Below, piece after piece: positions 34,219 to 47,624 of a DNA stretch of 64,000 nt; position 1 is the stretch's first letter; each line of letters begins with the position of its first letter. This stretch comes from Alnus glutinosa. Taxonomy: Eukaryota > Streptophyta > Magnoliopsida > Fagales > Betulaceae. The notes under the pieces are model-generated. The model saw only the letters and a list, made by a program, of their open reading frames with translations, had not been told where the DNA came from and searched no databases. The position numbers and the translations under genes were made by a program. The stretch covers positions 8,066,501-8,130,500 of the forward strand of contig NC_084894.1 in NCBI RefSeq assembly GCF_958979055.1, in the 5' to 3' direction.

Positions 34219-35959
34219 TAAGAAAAAAATCTAGATACCATATGGCACGTATTTAAATTGTCAAAAGGTGACAGTAACTTGCATGTGCTGTGCGAAATAT
34301 GTAAACCCGATATTCGGAATCGTGAGTTTTTGTTCTTTAGCATATTCTCTATATTTTTTTTATTAATGTAAAATAGCTACTAATTCAAGCTCTCTCTCTC
34401 TCTCTCTATAGCTAAAATATTTTTAAATGCATTTCACATCCAAATTCATATTCTTTATGTATAAGATTTAAATATTCTTTTTTCATTAAAGAGAAAAACA
34501 CTTAAGTCAAAAGAGAGAGAGTAATGAATAAAAAATCTCGGTATTGTGCTATGATCTATAGCTCAAATGCATTGTACATTTTGGAGAAGCACAGTAGCTC
34601 AATGCATTTTACATGGGAGATCGCTAATCGGATGTGAGGTATTTTTGAGGATTTCTATCTAAATTTTAATAATTATATAACTATTTATTTTAGTTAAGCC
34701 AATGCAAATGTTTTAAAAGCCATTAAAAACACACACACACACTCCGTTCGGCCTCTAAATTTTATGGACTCCGTTTGTCCATTTATTAGTCTAACACATA
34801 ATAACTTTCACGCATTGACAATTCAATCCATTGATCGTTAAGAAAACCTCATTCATCCGATTGGCCACAATGTTTGCTATACACTTGTAGATAGTGTTAC
34901 AACAAGACCTTTGGTCGAGTCGGGTTAAGAACTTTCGGGATATGAAATTATATATATTTTTTATTATTTTATAAAAATAAAAATATTAACAAACAATTCA
35001 AATACAAAACACTCCTAAAAATGCTAAACCGAATAAAAACATCACCAACAAGACTTCAAAAACCAACATTTATGCAATTTGGAATGGAGGAAAGATGTTG
35101 GGTGGCTCACTTCAATGTATGAGAAGAGAAGCACTGAAGCAGAGAATATTACAAAAGAAAGTGCCGAAATATCATTACATTGAAGAGGGCGACCCCATTG
35201 TTGCAGAGAATGGGCCTCAATGCTCCATAAAAATTATTGAGAAACGAACCGACACAAAAACCTGACGTGTCAGTGTCAGAGTGGACGCAATTCATTAAAT
35301 CGGAATTGGAGCAACGAAAATGGAACCATGTGAGAGGACCCCCCCTCAGCTGACACACACATTCTGTAGCCTCTCAAACAACTCTTTCTATGTGGGCTGG
35401 CGCCACGTGCCTACCTCTGTGCGTGTGGTACAAATCAAACCAAGCCTTGCTGGATTTTACTCTATAGCCAGCGAACGCTAAATTTGTCATGACCGGTCGC
35501 ATTGGTGAAACTGAAACATACCCACCGCCTTTGCATGAGGCCTTGCCCAACGTTGCTGTGATTGTCGTCTGTCGGTGATGAATCATCGTGGGACCGAGCG
35601 TTGGAAAAATCCAGTTACCCTTAAAGGATTGAAAAACATGTTACCAATCCATCTGGGCACTGAAATTATTCCGAGAGAATCTCTTTAATTTATCCAAGTT
35701 TATTCATTTTCTTCTTTTTATGTTTTACTCACGCAACAATATTTAAAATTCAATTTCACGTGTTATTAATTAAAAAATGCAAAATAAAATGGACGTTGAA
35801 AAAGACAGCTCAACCGTACCCTATATACATACATACACAGCGTTGACAGCAACAAGCATGCCGATCTTATGTGATTATAAAATATATATTTCAGCATGTG
35901 CAACTCTACATTCCTCCGTGGACGGATGGACCAACTTGCTCTTTTACCATAGATCTAGT

Positions 35960-36969
35960 TGTAAGCATAATATATAAATAAAATGCTTTAAAATAATAAG
36001 CAGCGGAATTATAAATACCTCCAGCCATATTTTGTTCAAGCTTGATGAAGAACGAAGAACGAATAAATTTTCTGCAACACTAAAGTCTGAAAAGAAACAA
36101 AATTTAGAGAGTTCTTCTGGCCTGTGCCTATAAGTGTGCCAATAGATGGATACACAGGGCTCTATATATAGGTAGGCTAGGGACCCTCATCATCAATAGA
36201 TAGCTGATTATTCTCCTCCCATCAAGGAGAATAAATCAGAAAATTTAATATAAAAACCGTTATTTTCATAAACCATAATGTGGAATATAAAAACCGTTTA
36301 AATCATATTGAATACATTTATTATAATTACCGTTACAGTAATTAAAAACCGTAACCGTTACATCAAAATCTGAATCTGAATACACAACAACGCGTCTAGA
36401 GCCCAAATGGTTGGGTGTAAGGAACAAAGCCTTGAGGTTGAGGGTTCGAGTAGTCCCAAGATACCAAAGAGGACAATATTGTGGGTGGGGTCACTATGGC
36501 TACGGCGTGCTCTGATACCACATGTAAGCATAATATATAAATAAAATGCTTTAAAATAATAAGCAGCGGAATTATAAATACTTCCAGCCATATTTTGTTC
36601 AAGCTTGATGAAGAACGAAGAACGAATAAATTTTCTGCAACACTAAAGTCTGAAAAGAAACAAAATTTAGAGAGTTCTTCTGGCCTGTGCCTATAAGTGT
36701 GCCAATAGATGGATACACAGGGCTCTATATATAGGTAGGCTAGGGACCCTCATCATCAATAGATAGCTGATTATTCTCCTCCCATCAAGGAGAATAAATC
36801 AGAAAATTTAATATAAAAACCGTTATTTTCATAAACCATAATGTGGAATATAAAAACCGTTTAAATCATATTGAATACATTTATTATAATTACCGTTACA
36901 GTAATTAAAAACCGTAACCGTTACATCAAATTAAATATGACATAAGGGACATTTATGTAATTTCTTACA
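35960..36969 (-). mobile_element. Deleted LTR retrotransposon, TSD CTAGT
   Basis: A minus-strand element is flanked by a perfect 5-bp TSD CTAGT (35955-35959 and 36970-36974). Outer termini are TGTAAG...CTTACA. The 5' LTR is 36523-36969 (447 bp). The 3' LTR remnant is 35960-36367 (408 bp) and lacks the first 39 bp of the LTR. The two copies show one visible difference over the shared 408 bp (cctcc/cttcc), so the insertion is recent. Only 155 bp of interior remain (36368-36522), with no gag or pol. Read on the minus strand, a TATA-like CTATATATAG lies in each LTR. It is either a TRIM-like mini-element or, as the missing LTR edge suggests, an internally deleted larger one. Confidence 0.92.
36509..36520 (-). 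other. Primer-binding site complementary to initiator tRNA-Met
   Basis: On the minus strand TGGTATCAGAGC follows two bases after the 5' LTR end (CTTACA, TG, TGGTATCAGAGC). It is the usual PBS of many plant LTR elements and fixes the orientation of the element. Confidence 0.9.
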
Positions 36970-36974
36970 CTAGT

Positions 36975-37786
36975 TTGTTTGGTTGGTACGAAAAATTAGT
37001 GATGACGGCTGACTTCCGGCAATTTTTGGTGGCAGATTTAAGATACTTACGGTGAACTTTGACGGTGTTGAAGAATGAACTACAAGAGAGTGCGTGAAAA
37101 AGAAAAGCTCGAAAAATTATTTACTCTTTCCTTTTTCCTTTTTTTCTTTCTTTAAAAAATGAAACTATTTTATAGATATTAAAGAAAGTTTTTCTGGTCA
37201 ACCGAAAATATTTTCGATTAGACATTCTAATTCAATAACGCAAAAGATTGGCGGAGTGTTATTAAGAGTACTACAATTTTGACTACAAGTTTCTTTTAAC
37301 CGACGCGACTGCTGACAGGTAATACTTACTACGTCAACAACTAACCAATTAAATTTATTTGTAAAATTTTATTACTTCATTTTTTTTTCACACATATTGT
37401 GCCACTTGGCATTCACGTAGAGTGTCACATAATTTTTTAAAAAAATTATAATAAAAGTTGAGTACCTCAATGGTTTCCAAGGATGATAATACATGGTATA
37501 GCAAGTTGCTCTCCGAGCCCATCGTTTCTGCCATTATCTTTTACATCATGACAAGGCCATCAGAACAACTTGCTTTGGAAGTTTCCATAATCTATGGCAT
37601 GGCATGGCATGCATTAAATACTTATTTATTTCTCATAGGCCAATTATTGGTATCTTTCGAAATTTAGATTAAAAATGTTGTTGCCCTTCCCAATGGGTCT
37701 AGAGTTACTTTAACGTGCCATCAATTTTATTAACTATAGTAATTAATATATTAATACAGTACCTCCATTAGACATTATAGTTGTGC

Positions 37787-37841
<55 letters not shown>

Positions 37842-39054
37842 ATAGGTTTAATAAAGTAAAGAAAAAGATTGGGAAAGATAATGAGACTTGTACTAGAAGC
37901 AATGCATAAACCTCAAGTAAACCATGTTACCATTAACGTGACAAAATGGTAACAACAAAGAAGCAAGAGGTGTCCACCTGTAACATGGAATAATAAGACG
38001 AAATTCATGCCATCACAGCTATATATGATTGGGACAAAGCATGAAAAGATACTTGAAACTGTTCCCCAATGCCCTCTGCTACCTTTTAATTTCAATATAT
38101 TATACTAATTAATTAATTTTTGACACAAATCCTACTCATGAGAGCTTATGCTTAAAATTGCACTTAATGGACATATTACAATGATTCGCATGGTTAAGGG
38201 GTCCATGTAATCGAATATCGAAATTAAACGATTAAACTTTTGAGATATGGAGTGATTTATCATGAAAAATATGTAATTGAAAAGATTACCTCTAATTAGT
38301 ATTCGTGCTTTAAATTTCGGTTTTCCTGAAGTTCTAGGGAGAATGACCATCAAAGGTTATGGTGTGTGCAGCAGAGCATTTATCTGGTAGAAGCAAATCT
38401 AGTAAATTTTGAGATTTTGATGAACAGATAAACATGCAATTATGTATATATCGCTGCAGTCTTGCAAAGGAATTCTAAATAGCAACGGTTGCAAAAGTAG
38501 GCACATTCTCCTCCTTATCTATGAATTTTGAAACATTGAGAACAAAAGCAGCACAGGAAAGGCTTAAAAATTACAAATACTTTGATTACAAGTTCACCCT
38601 TTTTGATTGATCAAATTATTCACCAAAACTAAGGAAAACTAACGAATAGGAAACCCAAAAAGGAAGAATAAAATCTCACAATTACAATCTATTCAAACAA
38701 ATTAAATAACATCATCTCCTTGTTGTCTAAACAATAGGCTGTTTCAGCTTCTTCCTTGTACTTGGTTCTGTATGATGTATTTTCCCATTTTCTTTCTGTT
38801 ATTTTCCAAGATCACTTGAGCAGTCCCGTGACAAATTCCGATGAAATCACGGCAAGAACTTTTTTTTGCCCAATATGACGAATGACCTCTCATTGAATAT
38901 GTTGAAATAGTACAAATTGCAATCCATGTTGCTCATGGAACCCCCCCCTCCCCCCTATATATAATTCGTTGCAGATGAGAAAGATACGAAAATGGCATGA
39001 AAAACACTAGGATAATATGCCAATTTAATGTTATATAACTTAGGCATACTGCCA
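36975..39054. other. Intergenic DNA downstream of the CSLA gene
   Basis: A perfect (CT)n microsatellite lies at about 37792-37836. Short frames (37458-37667, 37913-38095) show no family resemblance. 38400-39054 probably includes the CSLA 3' UTR on the minus strand. No defined element ends were found. Confidence 0.5.
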
Positions 39055-42000
39055 CTAAGAGCTGGGGATGATGGTGCCAACGTAGCCGAATCCTGCGACG
39101 AGGAAGCTAAGGGTTTGGAGGAAGAGGTATATAAAGTAGTTGTTCTTCCCGTGGACAAAGTCATAGCATCCACAGAAGAAAAGGAAAACTCCAAATCCCA
39201 GTTCCAATGTATGGATCCTGTTCACATTTAACCAAGAAGAAGCAACAAAAAAATGCATATTAGGTAATATATCCTTCACCTTCACCTTCAAACACTCACA
39301 ATTGCATAAAAAACTAAGATGCACCTACATGTCTACATCAATCTGGAATCTAACAACTGCAGAAAATAACATAAATACCCTCTTGGTTTTGTCATCATGC
39401 CACTGACAACTAGTATTTTCTTAAGCTTATAGATTGTTTTAAAATTCTCAGTCCACTGCAAAGGCATGTGAGTCTCTCAACTCATCCATTGCCATGTGCT
39501 TTCAGTATACTTACCTAAAGTTTAGGTAGAGCAGGACGTCCATTTACAACTGAACTACTGAAGGATAAAAAAGAGTTCCTACTAAAATAGAATCTCTAGC
39601 TTCTTTGCTCATTACTAATCTAATGATGCAGGATTCTCAACCACTGTAATAAAGAAATCCAAACACAACAAATTACTTTTCTAGGACTTGTGGGGAGACT
39701 GGGAGTTGACAGTATTGACAAATATTATTATTTTCTTGTAATACATGGGATTTCTTGTATGGCCTCCCACCATTTTGTGGGAACTACATATCTCTCTCTC
39801 TCTGCCAGTAAGCCCCCCCAAGCCTCAAATTGTTTTCCAATTTCATTTTTATTTTTTAAAAAATGCCCTTATAATTCTTTCAAAAACAAATTTTTTCCAC
39901 CCAATTTTATTTATTTATTTTAATTTTGTCCCCGACATCTAAAATCCTAGCTCCGTGCCCCTGCTGCCAGTGTTCATGTGTCTCAAAGCAACCAGATGGA
40001 AAGGGCAGAAGTACTATTAGTTTACCAAGAACTCCAACTTACTAATAGTTGGACACTCTTAAATTTTATACACATCAATAATCATGCTGATGGTAGCCTA
40101 TGCAGATAGAGTTAAGAGTTTAAGCAAAAATTTACCTATCTGTAAATTTAGATCGTGGTCTTTTAGAAGGTGCTTTGGTATTTGTCTTGTTCTTGGAAGC
40201 ATCTCCTGCTTTGTTTTTGGTAGCAGAATCTCCAAGTTTTTCAGTGACAACCCACTCATTGGCTCTCCCAGCTTCTAGCAGACCGATGAATGTTGCCTTG
40301 GTCCGGTGCAAAGACATCACATTCTCAAAAAGAATCCAGTAGAAAAGTAAGTGAATTGACCTGCAAGTTTGAGACTACCTAAGCAAATGGATTTCTTGCC
40401 CAGGCAAGGCGAATAAATATCCAAGAAAATGGAAGAGTAAAAGAAATTTATAACAAATAGCAGACCTTGGAGTTCCCACTGAATTAAGAATGGTGATGAC
40501 GGACGGAATATAGACAGCTCCCCAGATAGGAACATGAACTTCAGGAACCAATATGGTCAGGGGAAGTACAACACAGTAAAACATGAATGTGACCCAATGG
40601 GCTACAATCTTCCGAACGACGAAGAAACTGTAAATGACATATACTTTCTTCCACAGTGTTACTTTCTGCAGAAATATTTACAAACTAAATAACATTAGAA
40701 CTTAGAAGCTCCAATAATTCAGGGAATAAGTTGATTGCCAACTAAAGTTCATAAATTTACAAGTCTCGTACTCTACAGCATATCTTAAAAATAAACCAAC
40801 CTTATTTCTAATGATTTCCATCACCATTTTCCTGAACAGATTAGAAGGACCACAAGACCACCGATGCTGCTGGAAACGGAAGGCGTTAAAAGTACTAGGA
40901 AGTTCACTTTTCACCTATCATATACATGTCTATGATTAGTAAATGCCATAATCCACATACATGTAAGTTATGACTGAGGTACATTAAACCCAGAGTTGCT
41001 ATTTGTGACTTAGCTAAAGACAAACTAATGGAACAACCACTTCAACTTTGCCACACTAGATACCTGGAGGTCACCAAGGTACAAAAATTTCCAACCCCTA
41101 AGACTAGCGCGGACAGCAAGATCCATATCCTCCACAGTTGTTCGGTCCTTCCAACCGCCTGCCTCATTGATAGCAGCAATTCTCCAGACACCAGCAGTCC
41201 CTTATTAATTCATACATAAAAAATAATTCATTACTTCTATACGAAGTAAAAATTTGCACATATTTGAAAGGTTGCGGTGATGGTTATTATTTTTATGTTT
41301 ATTGATTTGGATATAGCTTCTAAAACACAGGTTTTTTGGCCTAGCAAATGCCTTGGGTATAAGTTTCATTGCTTGAGATTCTTCTAATGTAATTTGAATG
41401 CTAGAAATTAATTTTCTAGTGCTTTACCATGTAACATTAACAATAAAGTAAGAAGACATTTGATAAGCAATCACTTTGAAAATTTGGAATTGCTAATATA
41501 TGCAGTTTCTTTATTTATTTCTTTTCTTTTTTAAAAAAAAAAATAAAAATAAAAAATCCTTATGTACTCCTGGATTTGCAGTCAAAATTAACTTTCATTG
41601 CTTGGGAAAGGCTGAAAGTCAACAATGTTTGAGAACAATCATTGTGACTGATGAGTTGGACCTACATTTAATTCTTTCACCCGCTGATCATCATGACTTT
41701 TTCTCACCCTTTTAAAATAACAAATCATAGCAACGGTTTCAATTTGAACTAAATACCTTAATTTTAAGAAACATTGGTGGTGAAATTTTTTTCAAATAAA
41801 GTATTTTGAGAGAGAGAGTCATAATGAATATTTTAAATCATAAAAGTGACGATGGTGACTGTTTATAAGAACATCACTGCATATCCTGAAAATTGGACTA
41901 AACCTATTAACAATCTTGTAGAGTCAGTGAAATTATCTTCACCTAAACTTCTCACCAGCTCCAATAACCCTCACATGCCATTAATATACGTAGTTGTCCA

Positions 42001-45000
42001 ACTAGGTTCCCTTAAGTTGTCAAACTTTAAAGCAGTTCTGTCTCATGTCAGCCAATGTCTTTCTTTTTTTTTTTATCAATTATTATTACCTGTTTGAAGG
42101 CAGAATTGATATAGTATAGCTCGTGTGCATTGAATGATGATGTGGTGTAGCTAGTATGTATTGAACAAGTATACTTAGTCTAGTTCATACTGAATATTGG
42201 GTTTTGAGTAAGCATGATTACCATTGAAACCAAAGAAGGCGTGTGTTGAAGAACCAACTTCTTGCTCAACTGTGAAATGGTAATCCAATGACATCTCTTG
42301 CATCCTTGTCAACAAGCACTCATCAGAATTCACTGCAAAACCACTCCAAAATCCATCACCACCTCAAGCAATGAATTAACTCACTCATGTACAACTGACA
42401 TACAACTGGATTAATATAGTAGTATAAATCAGCCATTGGATCATCACTTTTTCTTTTTCTTTTTTACAAGTGTTGATCGAATGACTAATTTTTACTGTCA
42501 CGTCGTCTAGTTATTATTCAAAATAGTATTACTAATTTTATTTCGTTAGATAAAATGGTACATATTCAAAATGTTAATCCAAATTTGACATCAAGAAGCA
42601 TAGATAGGCACGGTTGAAAGTACTTGTACTTTTGTGCTTGAAGCATTAATAAATTGGATAAAAATGTTTTTACTTGCGGAACAAGTTTTGTTGTCCATGT
42701 GCGCAGCCACATGAATGTGTGATGCTAAGAAGTAGGATCAAAGCTGAATTAAACAAAGCCCCACCCTCACAAATCCCCTGTGACTGATCGATGAGCTGGC
42801 GAGGCGACGTCCCATTCGATTCTAGACAAAGTGATAAAAAGGAGGAAAATCCTCACATGAAGTAGAAGTACAGGACCCATTTAAGATTTGTCCTCACGTG
42901 ACTCAGACAAAAATATTTGCCACGTCACGACGAGCACGAGTGGGGGAGAGCTCCAAAAGTCCCAAGTGTCGGCAGCCAGACTGACGTCCACCATTGGACC
43001 TCTGGTCCTGTCCGCTTCCTATCTTTCCTTTGAGGACCCAGTTTTCGTTCAATTATTTTAACCAAAAAGCTAAAAAAGAAATTGCAAGGACACGTGCCTA
43101 GTGGAGCTGCTAAATTGGGTGCAGGAATCTGAAATGACCTATTTGCCCTTTAACTTTTCACCGTACCTAAAAGCGTTGACCGTCTGATACCGTACAGTCC
43201 GTGTCGATGATTAAAGCCAACAAGGCAGTGAAAGCTACTATGGTGGCTCTTTTCCAACAAAATGACAAACCTACCCCGATTTCTGGAATTGTCCACGCCC
43301 CGTGAATCTGAGGAAAATGAAAGTGACTCACTGACTCTCAGACTAAGGCTAGGACACTTGCGTCATTTCAAGCACTACGAATGTGATTTCAAACATTTCA
43401 ATTCAATGAAGTATGAAATCGAAAAACCCAATAATTGGGGACATTGGTGTCCCTAGAAATTGACGGTTCATAAATTTCGCCACAAATCATCATATTAATG
43501 GCCATTAAAAAATTTGGAAAATTAATAGGGATTTATAATATGGAATTCCCCAACTAATCACATTTTTGTCTGGAATAGCTTTGTGATGTACGGCTTAAAC
43601 TCAACCAAATGTCGAAATCTAGGAGGGCTGCTACGTGGACCCAATCCCGTAATTGATGGGTTCACTTTAGGCGACCCCACCACGCCATGCAGTCTGCAAC
43701 AAGTCCCGCCGACGATGAGAGAGAGAGAGAAAAGAAAATCCCAATTTTTTTTTACAAAACAATAAAAAAAGAAACAAGCAAAGACCACCGACACTTTCTA
43801 AAAACAAACAAGGATAATAAGGGTCATTAATGAGCGTAATTAGTGGCCGATGGGACTACTGGGATTATATGTTTGTTAATTCTGGAACTTACCAAATCGC
43901 CAGCGTCCTTGAACCAAGGCAATCTGGGGGTTGTGGACCAAGAAGGGGATGGCTCGCCGGAGATAGTCCGGTTCAGGCCGGAAATCGGCGTCAAAAATGG
44001 CTACGTACTCGCAGTGTTTGACGTAGCTTCGCTTGAGCCCTTCTTTGAGAGCGCCGGCTTTGTAGCCCGTCCTGTTCTCTCTGATTTGGTACGTTATGTT
44101 GATGCCCTTGCTTGCCCATCTCTGGCATTCCGTCTCAACCATTTGCTGCATTATCATGATGTAATGCGAAAAATGAAACAAATTTCTAGTAGAAGAACCC
44201 AGATCAGGAATTTTATTTTGTAAAAAAGAAGTTGATGATAATTTGGGTATGTAAAAAAAAAGGCAGAAATCTGTTACGGAAAATAGTGAAAATGCTGCCA
44301 AGTGAACTAAAATCCAAAAGCCAAATAGACCCAGATCAGCAAATTATATGTATCAAAACAGAGAAATGCAGAATTGGTTCATGCAAAGAAACTTAAAAAA
44401 AACAAAAAATAAATAAAAAAGAAAGCAAAATTGTGGGAGAAGTATCATTTTAGGGAGTGATTTGATGGGTTTGGTAAATGGAGTACCTTGACGGCAGGGT
44501 CAGTTGAATCGTCGAGGACTTGGATCACGAGACGATCCGACGGCCACGAAAGTCCGCATGCCGCTCCGATGGAGACCTTGTAAACCTGAACCAAACGCCC
44601 GTGAAACACAAGACAAAAAGCATCAACATTTAGACTTTTTCTCAGAAACCCAGAAGAAATATGAATACCGCCAAAACGAAAACCGCAACGGTAAAGATCA
44701 AAAAAGACCAAAACCGACCTCTCTTTCATTGAACATTGGGATTTGGATGAGGACCACAGGGAAATTGGAGCTGCCCATTTCAAGGTCTTCTTGTAATGGC
44801 TCGAATTTGTAACGCTTTTCTGGTTTCTTCCAGAAGAGCTTAACGAGGATTATGACAATCCCCATGTAGACCCTCTCCATGAAGAGCATCAGCGACATGA
44901 TCAAGCAAGCGTACACCCCAAGTTTAAGAAGGGGCACTATCAATGGCGCTTTTATCAGCTCCCACATCATCCCAATTTGCCCTGCAAGCTCATCTCTCAC

Positions 45001-45045
45001 CCCCTGAAATGTTCCCGGAAATATCTTCTGTGAAATCTCAGCCAT
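39055..45045 (-). CDS. CSLA9: Glucomannan 4-beta-mannosyltransferase (CSLA9-like), nine exons
   Basis: Minus-strand exons: 45045-44719, 44585-44487, 44145-43893, 42332-42222, 41200-41064, 40914-40801, 40665-40466, 40360-40136, 39217-39055; 1629 nt, 542 aa, all phases consistent with GT-AG junctions. It is a Golgi GT2 enzyme that polymerises the (gluco)mannan backbone from GDP-mannose and GDP-glucose. An N-terminal membrane segment (about 38-65) precedes the catalytic domain with VLDDSTD (D134/D135), FDADF (D194, D196), TTVEDMDL (D288) and QQHRW (324-328): the D,D,D,QxxRW set. C-terminal membrane helices surround [20 protein letters not shown] and [17 protein letters not shown]. The protein starts [11 protein letters not shown] and is close to CSLA2/9 along its length. 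Odd: LVQGRW (G222), where relatives I know have LVQARW. The paralogue number is a best guess. Confidence 0.93.
39810..39963. mobile_element. Decayed hAT element in CSLA intron 8, 8-bp TSD
   Basis: The right end, complemented, reads CAGGGGCACGGAGCTAGG, the same family as the element at 8149. CTGCCAGT occurs directly on both sides (39802-39809 and 39964-39971), a perfect 8-bp TSD. The left terminal repeat is not recognisable (starts AAGCCCCCCC), so that end is mutated or lost. Confidence 0.65.
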
Positions 45046-45063
45046 CTCTCACTCTCAAAAGAT

Positions 45064-45101
<38 letters not shown>

Positions 45102-45866
45102 CCTCTAATTTGGGTTTATTATATAAATCCCAAAATATGGATTTATAAGGAAATGCAGACAAGAGTAGGTAGTACTGATCGTCCTGACCTCTATCTTCCC
45201 AGAAATGGCAAGTACAGAAAAATATCAACTTTCTTCTCTCTGAGGGCCTCCTCTCTCACAAACTGTGCCGGCCAATACTCACTGTTTCTTCCTACGAAAT
45301 TAAGCAGAGACAGAGCAGTATTGGGGCATTGTCGGAGAGAGACAGAGAGATGAGCAATGGATACACAGACAGAGAGAGAGAGACAGAGGGGTTCTTTTAT
45401 AGTCAGTTTTGGTGCTATTCTATTTTTACTGTTGGCAATATTTTATTTCTTTCTTGGGTAGGATTTTTGGAATTTAATGACTTTTTCTCATCACCATTTT
45501 TTTTTCTCTTTAAAAACTAAAATATTTGGAAGCCTTTTTAGAAACAGTTTCGCAGCATTACTCGTAGCTATAATATAAAAAGGATGTGAGGGGCATTATT
45601 GTCATTTCAGTAAGGAAAAAAATTTCAATAACTTGAAAAAAAAAAAAAAAAACCCTATGAAATTATATCAGTGGACCAAGCATGTTGCATGTGAATGAAG
45701 TGGCATCTTCTGGGTGTGGTAAGAACTAAGAAGCCAAAGCATATGGAATCTGGACTTTGCAATTTCAGGGATTGCTTGATTTTAAGGGCATCTGTCAAGA
45801 GGGCCTGAAGGGAAATAAAAAATTTCCCTTCAGGCAAGAGAACGATAGAATTAGATTTTATATATC

Positions 45867-45935
<69 letters not shown>

Positions 45936-47624
45936 CCACGTTGTTTAAAAAGGACAAAAAAAAAAAAATATGATGATGATTTATAAAACGATCAAGAAAA
46001 CATAAATACTTCTGGTTTGGAGGGCGTCTTGTGAAAAATGAGAGACGAGACGAGAACGTTGAGAGATGAAAAGGAAAGAAAACAAAAGGAGGCTAAAAAT
46101 GATTTTTGTATTTTGTATGTTGAATTACAAGTCGTTTATTTATACGCAAAAAATTAGGAGACAAATTCCGTGATTACATCAATTCCATTAATGTGATTGA
46201 GTCTAAGTATAGAAATGGATCCCTTGTTTGGCTGATTTTCTTGTTGGCATTGTTTGCTTTCGTCGAGAGTTTTAATTTTAGGACCCATGTGTTTCGTAAC
46301 TCTTCTCGAATCAAAAGTTGTTGTCCAAAATTACATCTTAGAATGGAAATGTACGCTTGGACTTTTTCCAATGAGACCTAATACACGTTCCTCTGCTTCA
46401 TCTCTTTTACAAATCAACTATTGAATTTTTAAGATCCACCGATTTAATAGTTGATTTGTAAATAAATAAATAAAATGGTCTAGAAGGTCCATAGAAACTC
46501 GGTTCGGATTTTCTTTCCTTTTTTAATTATTCGCTAATGAATTGCACAATGAGAACAGTTTACAAACAATCCTTCGTAATTTGAGTTTTTAGAGATAAAA
46601 ATGCAGATGTATGTGTTTTTCCCTTCAAATGAATAGTAATTAAATTTTGTTTCTTGAATGGGATTCTAGGATTGGACCTACACCATTTACAAAGATATAT
46701 TTGGGGTCATTTCTTCACCCACCTAGGGTTTGTATAAGAAACAATTCAAGTGTTTGGAATTTATTCGAGTATATTAGCTTAATATAATTATGTGATTAGT
46801 TGTACCTACACAATTTCTTTTCCTTAAAAAAAAAAAAAAAAGAAGCTTATGCTAAGCATGTCACTGCTCCCTTTTTGTACCTATTCAAGTAAGAATGAGT
46901 TTTTCCTACATCTATGAAAAATGATGAGATTTAAAAAAGCTGCTGATAATGCTCTTATATTATTTGTACTGTGTTAAATATTCGAAATTGATTTGTTCCG
47001 TATATATATATATATATTCCAACTCCAATCACATTTAAGTTTAGAATAATTTTATAAATTACATTTGTATTCCATAATTATTCTACAATGTTAATTTTGA
47101 AGTTTTAATTAATGTACCTTCGTTAAAAAAAAAAAAAAAAAAAAAGTAAATTTTCTCAAATTTCAACCATGATTTAAAATTAAATGGTGAAAATTTTTGT
47201 CACATCAACATTTATCCTTTCATTATTTACGGAATTTATACTTCATATAATATATAATAAGGTGATAAAATAGAATAAAATGCGATCCAAATCTAAACAT
47301 CCGCCACAAAACATTGGGGTACACCACTTTTGACTCAATTGTAATATTTAGAGACAACGCACCTCCGGCCTCCGGGAATACCGCAACTTAAGAAATGCCA
47401 CCACACGCGGAGTGATTGAATGTAATTACAATAAACGTGAAGTTCCCGCTTTTAATTTTGTTCTGCCCCATCGTTTCAGATAGAATAGACCGCAGAGTTC
47501 AATGAATTTGTCAACTACAAACAATTTCGTGCTTTAAAAGTTTCACTAATCACTATCAACCCAATTTTTCTTTTCATTTATTTTATATGGACAGATTATC
47601 TAGGTAGTTATTCGTCAATTTGGC
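45046..47624. other. CSLA promoter/leader and intergenic DNA
   Basis: 45046-45400 is CT/GA-rich, with (CT)n at about 45067-45098 and GA-rich blocks near 45330-45390; it is probably the CSLA leader and core promoter on the minus strand. A long (TA)n lies at about 45870-45933, a short (TA)n near 47001-47016, and a block at 47020-47250 resembles a decayed MITE. No further gene was supported. Confidence 0.5.

Larger units (their letters stand above)
32223..35954. other. Intergenic region with MITEs and microsatellites
   Basis: No gene was supported. Contents: a decayed hAT-family fragment near 32405-32550 (ggacgtagctagaaact); two MITEs listed separately; an (AAT)n repeat at about 34182-34216; (CT)n near 34390-34408. 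The segment 35050-35600 is less AT-rich and contains gccacgtgcc (about 35402), so it may be unique regulatory DNA, but no linked gene was found. Confidence 0.5.

Noticed and set aside
35960-36930. The 408-bp direct repeat as a simple segmental duplication
   Set aside because: A PBS next to one copy, TGTAAG/CTTACA ends and a 5-bp TSD show it is an LTR pair.
42333-43892. An independent gene in the relatively GC-rich third intron of CSLA (about 42700-43450)
   Set aside because: Only short frames without domains; the region fits as intron between phase-matched CSLA exons 3 and 4.
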